A stretch of 64,000 nt of DNA from Petunia secreta (Eukaryota > Streptophyta > Magnoliopsida > Solanales > Solanaceae), in NCBI GenBank assembly GCA_029990175.1, contig JARKIP010000005.1:27413501-27477500 (forward strand). The letters are read 5' to 3'. The position numbers were made by a program, and so were the translations under genes. A model generated the notes under the pieces. It had not been told where the DNA came from, ran no database searches, and was given only the letters and a program-made list of their open reading frames with translations. Position 1 is the first letter of the stretch; the number at the start of each line of letters is the position of its first letter. Of the stretch, positions 54,370-64,000 are shown one piece after another.

Positions 54370-57046
54370 TGACACGACCCGAAATCCGGTTAGGCCGTGC
54401 GGGCACCCGACATCCTTCCCTAGACCCGTCGGGCGAACCCTTACCAATTAAATTAGGCAAATAAATATAATTCAATTCATTAATAAGAACAAGACTTAAA
54501 AAAAAAACACTGACATACTGATACCTCTAAGCTGTGCAAAAAAATTACAGCTGACTACCCAACATACTAGGTTTAGGATTATCCAGACCAGACATCTAAG
54601 AGTACAAAAGAAGACAAATACCTCCTGAAGGGAGCAAACTGCAACTGAAATGATAACCAATAAACTGGTGGCCATCCGAAATAAAAACTGGCTCACCCTG
54701 ACAGCTGAAGTCGTCTTCGCTCCTTCACAACATGGCAAACTCAATCCTGGAGCGAACCTGCCGAAACGAAATAGATAGACAAGAAACAAACAACAAACAA
54801 GGGTGAGTCAAAAGGACTCAATAAGTGGGGCAGACTAGTCACCTCAAAGAATAGGATCGCTAGCCAGGGAGAAGAGGAACAGATAAACAAAATTCCTCTT
54901 ATTTAAATTATGAAAAGGAAGAGCCAAATAATAACTAGAAACACGTATGGAATCACAAATTCATTAAAACCAGGAACGTAAGATAGCCGGAACATATAGG
55001 TATCCCGAACATATCAACAATCAGAAATGCATCCTGTTGCGGCGTGCAACCCGATCCATATATTCATCCTATTTCGGCGTGCAACCCGATCCATATATTT
55101 ATACCGTTGCGGCGTGCAATCCGATCTTCGCAACCCAGAATACGAGCCAGAAATATATAGGCAAATAAGCAATGCACGTATAAGCCGAATAGTAGTTATG
55201 TACCACAAGTCTACACAATGGTATGAATTGAAATGAAATGAAATGAAATGAAATGTGATGCAAAGGGTCACATGTGCCCGTAATCCCATCCCGAAGCGGA
55301 ATACTCCTGCATTTGAGGGGAACCCAATCTGATAACCAACTGGAGCGGAATACTCCTGCTCCTGGGGCGGAATACTTCTGCACCCGATATAATATAAACC
55401 AGAGGCGGAATACTCCTGCACTCTCCTGGGGCAGAATACTCCTGCACCCGATATAATGTAAAGCTGAGACGGAATACTCCTGCACTCAATATCTGACATA
55501 AGAGCGGAATACTCCTGCTCTTGGGGCGGAATCCTCCTACCCTCAATGTGATACAATGGAGCGGAATACTCCTGCTCCTGGGGCGGAATACTCCTGCCCT
55601 CAATATGATACAATGGAGCGGAATACTCCTGCTCCTGGGGCGGAATACTCCTGCCCTCAATATGATATGCAATGTAATGCATATGAATGCAATGTGATAC
55701 AATAATAACCCTTCACCGGCGCGGGACTCTCATCGACAACCGGGAAGTAGATGCCAAATCGCAGCCAGGGTACAATGCTCAAATCCTCAATGCAATACCA
55801 ACAATAGGACATAACAGATAATATACAATGTAAATCCAAAGTAAAGGCATAATGAGTACGCCTATCGGCAGCTACACACGTAAGTAATACGTGGTAGAAA
55901 ATCCACGAGGCCAGGTGCCTCCAAAGAAATGGATATAAACACTTACCTCTCTCAAAAGTTAGCATTGCGACCAACAACCGCGTTATTTTTTGAATTCATT
56001 GCCAAACGATCCCACTGTGATCAATAAGCAGAAAAATATATCACATTAGGCTAAAGGCTCCAATCCTCGCATCTTAGGGCAATCCAGGTAGGAACCTGAT
56101 ACCCTATTCGCATACGCAATACGCAGGCCAGACCTATATACAGGGTTCAAAGCCACATAACCAAACCCCAAATAAATTACATCTATATGTTGCCCGTAAC
56201 TCACTGAGCACGAATACATAATCAATTTCATTATCGGGGTCCATTTGTCCATTTAAACTATCAATTTACGTCATTAGGGCGATGTCTAATATCCCTATTT
56301 TTACCGTAAAAATATATTCAAACATACGCAATAAACTCAAATAATGCATTAAAATAATTACCTGCATGTTGTAGGGTGAAAATTCTACTTTTCTCCGGCC
56401 CCTTTTCTTATTTTCTGGCATTTTTTTTTCCTGCATATACTCTTTCTGTTTTCGGTTTCTGCTCTGTTTCGTTCTCTGGAATTGTTACTGAAAAGCTAAG
56501 GATTAAGCCGACATAACTCATATCTTTCTTTTGTTTCTTTCGTCATTTGTCGTTTTTTTTTTTTCTTAACAAAAATTAAAACGATGCCCTACGATATTCG
56601 AAATAATTCCAACTTTTGCATAGAAGTTGTACAAAATATATGTAACATACTCGCGAAGGCGGATCTCAAATCAGACTCCCGAAACTCAAGATACGAATTT
56701 AAATGAAAAGAAGTCAAATTATTTAACTTTCGGCATTTTAGCGGAAACTAGCCGAACAACATCGAAATTCACTTTCGAAAGTTCATAAAAATCACAAATA
56801 ATCATACGAACCTAACGGCGCTTTCGGATTCTGAATCGGAGCTCATTCGGCAAAAACCGAGCTCGAAAATCTCTTTTTAATATTTATCGCCAATAAAACT
56901 GAAACCTTCTTCCGATGCCTACCAAACGAGGTCTGATTTAGCTTAAATTTTACAGACAGGTCCTAATGGACATTACGAATTTTTTAAAATTATCGGCACG
57001 AGAATCGGAGTCCTAACTTCCAAAACGACTGACCGAGGTCGTTTCA
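54370..57046 (-). repeat. T2-F 3' LTR (2677 bp)
   Basis: Plus strand TGACACGACCCG to GAGGTCGTTTCA. It carries three units of the 35-bp array (about 55030-55130) and a 57-bp GCGGAATACTCC array (to 55662). Confidence 0.92.
55289..55662. repeat. GCGGAATACTCCTGC tandem array, 57-bp period
   Basis: Clear units begin at 55504, 55561 and 55618 (57 bp apart); earlier units are less regular. 57 is divisible by 3, which makes a spurious 222-codon frame on the minus strand. Confidence 0.9.
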
Positions 57047-57059
57047 TTCTCCTCCACTT

Positions 57060-60000
57060 AAACTCTCGTTCGTCCTCGAACGAGCCTAAATCTAAAGCAA
57101 GATTCACGTTGATAACAAAAGAACTTGCACGACCTTCATAAACTATCCCACTGAATTTTTCTCATGATTACAGAATTAAAACTATAGCACGAACACCGAA
57201 CTCTTGGAATAAAACATATCTGGATAATATGATTAAACCATTGCCCGAATTATTCTGACTAAGATGATCCTTCCTCGATCACGAGAGGAGAGTTCCACAT
57301 TTTCGAAATAATGATACACGAAACTCTGGATGGATTAACATAATTCTGCTGACAAATCACCCCGTCGATATTCTTTTCGATATAGAACAGGTCGATGGAA
57401 CTAAGAATTAGCTTACGCTTCAGCAACGCCTTAGAGATTTAATATTACCATTCAGTATTTGGAGGAAGACTCCTCCACTTAAAGCACAAACTCATGCAGC
57501 CATTTGAATAGGAATAACCATTCTCACACAGTCTGCTGGACTAAATAAGATTTAGCTAAAAGCTGAACGTAGGCAGACCTAAGCTACCAACCACCCTTTC
57601 GAGTTGCCAACCACCTACAACTCTCGAGTTCACAACTCCATACCTTTTCCGTAAACACCACCGCCTGATGGATGGTACTTCTATATAAAAATTTCGGCAG
57701 AGTTTCTCCTGAAACTGGATGATCCGCAAAAACAGAACCAGCACTATACTATACATAGGAATGGATACCCGGATAAACTGATATCCAAAACAATAATATG
57801 CTTACTCGGCTACAATAACACGTACTCTGGCTCAACACAGGGAACATCACAAGCGGGTATCAATCGCCCAAGCTCACTTGTGCCGAACAAAGAAGAGATG
57901 GAAATGGACCGAGGATAGAAATAATCAGAGCTTCAGGAAGCTCATCTTCTTATTTGCTTGGCTACCAAAGCTAGACTACTTACGAGTCAAAGTAGCCCAA
58001 GATTCGCAATTAAAGAAATAGACAATAAATGAGCTTTATGGAAAAACATCCATACCAATTTAACTTCCCAATAAGAAGGAAATTCTGACAATTTACCATA
58101 AACCCTTTTATAACCCAGATAAGCTCGTGGGATAACATGACTCTACAAACATCTTGAACCATGGGAGACACATAGATCAAATATTACTTACTAACCACTT
58201 TACACCGGAAGAAACGATAACACTTTCTGATGGTGACGAATTGGGATCTCATTATCCTACTAACACGGAATTCAGAGAAGAGAGGTATACTAATTTGATA
58301 TAATAATAAAATATGGCATAACAAGTTGCCAGGCAGACGATACCGACACTCACTCCCAAATCTCTCACATTTAGACCCAATAAATTAGTAGGGTCATCAT
58401 AAATTCCAGGAGTAAATCATATCAGAAACTCACACCTCTACCGCAATCGATTCTTAATAGAAACGACATCCAAGGAAACCATTGAAACATGATAGGACAC
58501 GCCATTTCCAAATCGATCAAAAGAATCAAATCTTACTCACATTTAAGAGAAGAAGAAATACATGGGTGTACTACATCAGATACCTCAACATCCTGCCAGA
58601 CTAGCAGTCCATAGAACTGCCTCTGCGGCTGAGTCGAGCCACTACCCTGATAATTACTTCTAGAAGAACCACTACCACCACGCTCTCGACCTCTACTGGA
58701 TGGTGAAATTTTTTTTTTTTTTCTGATTGAGATCTATATGAAATCCCCTACGACTGCACAAATGCCTGATAACGAGAGAAAAGACGACTGTCTACCTGTC
58801 GGAGTAAGGGAAAACTCCTCAAAGGATAACCAGACTCATGACAGTGATAACAGATTTTCATTGAAAATGGAAGCTGGACATATTGTCGATAGCTATAAGG
58901 AGAAAAAACAGGGTCTAATCTTGATGAACTACTCGCGCACTCTAAGAATCACGCTCTACAAGCTGAGATAACCTGGAAGGTGACTTCCAAAAATAATCGG
59001 AACTTTTACCTCCAAATGAGGTACCATGGTTACCCACCAGGGCAGTGGGATCTCTTACTTTCCCGCTCTAACTTATGGTATGCCTCGAACCTTCGGGCAA
59101 TATTAACAACAACATCAAATAAAATCCAAACCTCAATTTCTCGAGCCAGCTGGGATTTCAAGGAAAAATAAAGGTCATCAATAAATCTTTGAATCTCTCG
59201 AAAAGCTCATGAACTAGTTCTGATGCATATCCAGCCATTCTATAGAATTCAATCTCATATTTTGAAACACCAACAGGCTAACCGACAGGCTACCCTGTCC
59301 AATCCACTCAAACTAGCAACACTCTCCATTTCGCTTGCTACTCAAAAGGAATTTTTTTTTTCCCACGAATCTAGAAGAAAACTGAACCAAGTTAGCTAAT
59401 AAGAGAGAGAGAGACCCATCAATTCAAGGCTGGACCTTGAAACTGGAAAGCAGGATAATCAACACTATACCGTTCGATATAATCAAGAGCCTGAAGGATA
59501 CAAATACCCTGACATTATTTTTTTTTTTTTAAAATCACGGGGTTTATCTGATGCATTGCTTAAGAATATCGGAAGGTTCAACCGCGTAAAATAATGCAAC
59601 CTCTTCGGACACTATGACCGAACTGATACCTCGGCTGGCTAACCAGCCGGAACAATTAGAGGTACAATACATGCTACATCCGGAACATACTTTACTGCGG
59701 CAATATTAAGAACTGGAATAGGAGCTCCCTGAGACCGAACATCTACATCTGCGGCAACCTGATAAGCTGCCTAGCGAATAATAGGTTCTTGCGGTATCTG
59801 CATCGCCAAGATTCTCATAAAAGCATCATAGAGAGCCAAGGGAACCACAAGGCCCTGCTCCCTTGCCCATCACGAGCTCGTACAGCTGGGATCTCCGTAA
59901 CTAGATCGTCAGCACGATCAAAACTCTCGGGGCTTCGTCAGTGCTAGCCCCAGGCTAGACTGCTTCGTCCTGAACTCCTTCCGTTTGCTGATTCGTCGCA

Positions 60001-60192
60001 CGAGGGTTCACAATTACCATGAAGGAATTAACGAAACTACTTTTGCATCCTAGACCGACGCATGATCAGAAATGAAGGAAGTCAAACTTCCTAAATGCCA
60101 TCATAGCCTCTCGTAGATAAGTACGGACGTCTACGTACCCATCAGCGAGACTCTACTAGACACTGTCTTAGTCTGGATAGACTCTAAACATA
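57060..60192 (-). pseudogene. T2-F interior with degenerate gag, no pol
   Basis: The reverse complement matches T2-DE 30282-33333: for example, the gag helix region at about 59460-59500 and the QFYGLLVWQD-like piece at about 58598-58640 correspond to 30930-31000 and 31861-31910. As in T2-DE there is no protease active site, RT, RNase H or integrase. The first 250 bp after the primer site, deleted in T2-DE, are kept here. Confidence 0.72.
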
Positions 60193-60204
60193 GCTCTGAT
60201 ACCA
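60193..60204 (-). other. T2 primer binding site (initiator Met-tRNA)
   Basis: The minus strand reads TGGTATCAGAGC, two bases from the LTR end TCATGTCA at 60207. Confidence 0.92.
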
Positions 60205-60206
60205 AC

Positions 60207-60770
60207 TGACATGACCCGAAATCCGGTTAGGCCGTGCGGGCACCCGACATCCTTCCCTAGACCCGTCGGGCGAACCCTTACCAATTAAATTAGGCAAATA
60301 AATATAATTCAATTCATTAATAAGAACAAGACTTAAAAAAAACACTGACATACTGATACCTCTAAGCTGTGCAAAAAAATTACAGCTAACTACCCAACAT
60401 ACTAGGTTTAGGGTTATCCAGACCAGACATCTAAGAGTACAAAAGAAGACAAATACCTCCTGAAGGGAGCAAACTGCAACTGAAATGATAACCAATAAAC
60501 TGGTGGCCATCCAAAATAAAAACTGGCTCACCCTGACAGCTGAAGTCGTCTTCGCTCCTTCACAACGTGGCAAACTCAATCCTGGAGCGAACCTTCCGAA
60601 ACGAAATAGATAGACAAGAAACAAACAACAAACAAGGGTGAGTCAAAAGGACTCAATAAGTGGGGCAGACTAGTCACCTCAAAGAATAGGATCGCTAGCC
60701 AGGGAGAAGAGGAACAGATAAACAAAATTCCTCTTATTTAAATTATGAAAAGGAAGAGCCAAATAATAAC
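60207..60770 (-). repeat. T2-F 5' LTR, inner 564 bp only
   Basis: Very similar to 54370-54933, then interrupted after AAATAATAAC, where TGTCACGACCC begins. Confidence 0.9.
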
Positions 60771-63700
60771 TGTCACGACCCTTTTTTCAACTTAAAAAGA
60801 AAAACTAATTTAGTTTTAAAGGTTGTGACGGTGTTGATAGGTACACAATTATGAGAGATTTTCGGAGTCGCCACTTGACAAGTTAAAGGTGTGCCAAGTC
60901 ACCAAAGTGGTGTACCTAGAACACCTATGACTCGTAAATGGTCTGCGTCAGAGTTCCGGATAAGGATCTCGGTTGACTCGCGGGAAGGTGTTAGGCACCC
61001 TCGAGTCCTGTGTCAAGCACAGTTGCTTTTATTGACGCATTTCGACTCTTTAAATTGTTTGTTATATTTTGCCTTTATTTGTTACGCGTTTGATTTGTTT
61101 GTTAATTTTATCGTTTGACAATTGAAACTCCAATCGAATATAATCGCGCGAGAACTTCACTCGTTCGAAATCTTCCGACTTAAGTCAATTAAATCGTGCA
61201 GGCACTTCACCCGTTCGAAATCTCTTGACTTAATATGAGTTCCAATGTGATCGTTTAACTATTTACTTATTCGAGCAACGCTTGCCCATTCGCGTATCTA
61301 TTTAAGTTTCATCTTATCTTAAAGGTTTGCCTTCGGCCTATATAGTTTGCCTAACCTTGTTAAATTATTGTGAGACTGGGAATATAATACATTGTTGCTC
61401 CTTTTTGAATGATTATAAAATAATCATCATTTAAGTAAATGATTAGAAGTGACCTGCTCTTGCAAACATTTATGGTTTCAATTTTAAGGGGGTCAAACAA
61501 ATAAACTCGTTTGCTTTGCATACATTTCTGACTTTGTCTTGTCTTTGAGTTTTGCTCAAATTTTACACAGTACTCACCTTCCAGATCTTATTATTTTTTA
61601 TGTTAACAAGCCCGATTATAAATGGAGATAAACGTTGTTTGCCAATTTGCATGCTAATCACACTGGTTTGCATTTACAATTTCTTTAAATTTTGCCTTTT
61701 TCCCAACGTTTAACAATTAATCCTGGCAAAAAGGATATTATTAAGACACCAATTAACATGAGCAAGCAGACGTTAATGAGTGTGGACCAAAGTCCGAATC
61801 ATTATTTTAACTTGGACCAGGCCTGAAACAATTTTGCTGATATTTAAGCGGCCTTAACTTGAAGAGAATTAGAGCAAATGACCAACCTTCTTGATTGATA
61901 TTTTTCTAACTAGAAGCTAATACATTAGCCGTGAATGTGAGCAAAAGACAACAATACTTTAGAGCTTAAACAGTCTTGTTGATCCATATTTTAACATGTT
62001 CATTTCCATTAACATGGCTGAATTATACAAAAAAAATAAAATACAAAGAGAGTTGAAGAAAAATACCTACTGAAGCCAAAACTCCAAACACATAAATTTC
62101 TAAGGTGAAATGGAGGAGCAGACTCCAAATTCCAACAAACAGCCAGCGAAACAACAGCTAAAGAACCTCTTAAGACAGCTTGAAAACACCACCCAAACTA
62201 CCCTTTTGCACTATTTTAGTTTCTTTTCTCATTCTCAGATTTTTCTTTTCTATGGATCTGTTGGTGTGTGTTCTGTGTGTTTCAAGAGAGAAGTGTTCTC
62301 TTATTTTTCATGTGTTCAGATCTGTGTTCTAAATGAAAGCTGAAGGCTCTCTTAAATAGCCAAGAAGATAGGTAAAAGTTGGGGTAAAAGTACCAACCCA
62401 TGTGCCAATGTTTTTACCCTTAGAAAATTTACTATAGGCATGCTAAAGCTGGCAGCAAAACAACAAAAGAAAGGACACAAAAATCTTTCTTTAAAGCTGT
62501 CCCAACTTGTCCTATTACTTGACTTTTGGATTCCCTTTTGAATTTCTTTTCTTTTCCTTTTCAGAATTTGAATTTAAGCTAATGACTCTCTAACTCCAAT
62601 TAATTAACTCAAACTTAACTCAAGTTTAAACCTGAAGCTCATAGTCCAAAGATGACCAAACATAGCCTTTGAACTCTCAGATCTGATCCAGCAGCTTCCT
62701 AGAGCTAAGGTCACAAGAAACTAACTAAGTACATCAAGTTCCTACAAGAAACAAATGAAACAGGCATCTCATGTCTAAGCAAACGACTAAACTACTAACC
62801 CTATGGTTTATGAAATCCCTCACAGTAAATTCAAACTAACTAGCGTGCAGCAGAACATGCTCCAGCAAAAACTAAACAACTTCACTTGAAGGAACAAACT
62901 GAAATGAACCTCACGATTATCGAACAAACGTTGACAAGTTTCAAAGCCAACTCATGCTTAAACGAGTCTAAACAGCTTCAAATTGCTTGAAACAACTTAC
63001 AACTACAAACTCGGACGAGCATCATTTTCAGCCAGCTAGGCAAAGGAAAACAACAAGAACATGAACACTTCATACTTGATAAATAAAAATCCAGCTTGAG
63101 CTACTTCCATTACTCCAATAACATAGAGTACACACAAGTATAGACATGGTCTCAAACATTGAATTAAACCCTTGAGGACCAATATTATTAGGACTAAGCG
63201 AACCAAGATACATACATGACTGCACACTTGACAAACTAAGCTACTAAAGAAATGAAGAAGCAAACATTTATGTGATAATTTCATTCATCAAACTAACACT
63301 AACAGTTGAACACATTTACAATGACTACTATCCTAACAAAACCCTCATTTTCGCTACTAGAATGATCAAAGTAAACAGGAAAAGGGGACTGAGATTCATC
63401 TAACCAGTGTCATAGCTAAAATTACCACCAACATCATTGGATCAAAACTGCGATAAGCGAGCCAACACTGCAGCGACGCTCTCACCACTGCCTCGACGCT
63501 GCTGCTCGATCATCCCCCGCTGTCCCGAGCCCATAGCATCCCAACCATTTCAATGTCAAACAACGTCGCCTCACTACGACATTATCAAGCACACACACAC
63601 TGTCGCAGCAAAGAACCAGCATCACCACTGCCTCACAAACTGCCTCACCATCGAACATCATCACATAGCTGCACCATCACCGCTGTTTCGCTGCAGCGTC

Positions 63701-64000
63701 TCCGCTGTCCTGTTTCTCAGCGCCACTGCCAAAACATCACGGCCTCGACACCATTGCAGCCTTGTCATCGCTGCCTCATCACGCCACTGTAACAGTTTCA
63801 TTGCACCAAACAAATCAACATCGCAACCCCTCCTGTTTCATCACCATAATCAGCCCACGACACCACACGCCCGTCTTCACATCATCACACACAAACACGC
63901 CAACACTTCTCCAGCATTGAACCACCACTAATCATGTAGGCAAAATGGGAACGGGGAAGAGGAGAAACAGGGAACATCGAGGGGTTTCCAGGTGAACGAT
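60771..64000. mobile_element. putative terminal region of another LTR element (runs off window)
   Basis: It starts TGTCACGACCC inside the T2-F LTR, as an LTR end would. The segment TTTCGGAGTCGCCACTTGAC (about 60857) and GGTGTTAGGCACCCTCGAGTCC (about 60987) is wording I associate with a widespread plant LTR. No second LTR, primer site or coding domain is in view. Near 63430-63930 the sequence becomes C/A-rich and gives a His/Ser/Thr-rich frame of 164 codons that looks compositional. Most of 61000-63400 is AT-rich noncoding. Confidence 0.5.

Larger units (their letters stand above)
54370..60770 (-). mobile_element. T2-F: second T2 non-autonomous gypsy element
   Basis: 3' LTR 54370-57046, purine tract 57047-57059 (minus AAGTGGAGGAGAA), interior 57060-60192, primer site 60193-60204 and the inner 564 bp of the 5' LTR (60207-60770), which is then cut by another insertion. 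The interior aligns with that of T2-DE in reverse and lacks pol in the same way. The left flank is AAAAC; the matching right flank is not in view. Confidence 0.88.

Noticed and set aside
55014..55682. 222-codon minus-strand frame with EYSAP repeats
   Set aside because: 57-bp LTR array with a period divisible by 3; no family resemblance and absent from other T2 LTR subtypes.
63437..63931. 164-codon His/Ser/Thr-rich frame near the right edge
   Set aside because: Compositional frame in a C/A-rich part of a putative LTR; no domain, and overlapping open frames exist on both strands.
1..64000. tRNA, rRNA or integrated pararetrovirus genes
   Set aside because: No cloverleaf-like or rRNA sequence was noticed; the tRNA-complementary sites are retrotransposon primer sites. 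All RT sequence is accounted for by gypsy or copia elements with LTRs.

Overview
This window looks like a repeat-dense, AT-rich stretch of a flowering-plant nuclear genome. Ty3/gypsy chromoviruses, an Athila/Tat-like element, a decayed copia element and Mutator-like elements with plant-type zinc knuckle and SWIM domains make up almost all of it. An asterid such as a Solanaceae species is my guess from the style of the repeats, not a demonstrated fact. I see no convincing single-copy host gene, rRNA, tRNA or CRISPR. Nearly everything is transposon inside transposon, and most coding sequence is broken.

Left block (1-25,065). A nearly intact Tekay/Del-type chromovirus (here T1, minus strand, 1-9,654) has one nonsense codon in its gag-pol. 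It sits inside the protease region of an Athila/Tat-like element (ATH, plus strand, 9,655-13,546) that has lost reverse transcriptase and integrase. ATH in turn sits next to, and probably in, an intron of a DUF1985/Ulp1-associated gene. That gene belongs to a large Mutator-like element (KM, about 13,550-25,065, minus strand), which also carries a broken MULE transposase and a small coiled-coil ORF. A 3.3-kb solo LTR (14,605-17,927, target duplication CTTAA) interrupts the DUF1985 gene.

Middle block (25,384-49,092). This is one old Tekay-type element (T3, minus strand) with a perfect GGTTA target duplication. Its 3' LTR was hit by a non-autonomous MULE (M2, 27,149-37,189, 9-bp duplication AATTATTTT). 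M2 was then hit by a non-autonomous gypsy element (T2-DE, 28,053-36,020). Independently, the T3 integrase was hit by a 5.4-kb LTR element (P4, 38,474-43,883). P4 encodes only a retroviral-type aspartic protease plus a long acidic ORF of unknown function. Its LTR and leader carry paired CGCGATCGCG palindromes exactly 20 bp apart.

Right block (49,098-64,000). A short AT-rich stretch with a (TA)n tract and a possible hAT terminus is followed by a decayed copia element (50,239-54,369, minus strand). Next comes a second T2 copy (T2-F, 54,370-60,770, minus strand) with the same gag-remnant, RT-less interior as T2-DE. From 60,771 to the window edge lies what looks like the terminal repeat of another large LTR element.

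The functional reading is parasitic. T1 is the only element here close to encoding a full set of retrotransposition functions. T2, P4 and ATH would need proteins supplied in trans. Similar sequence blocks in the T1 and T2 LTRs make a T1-like chromovirus a plausible helper for T2.
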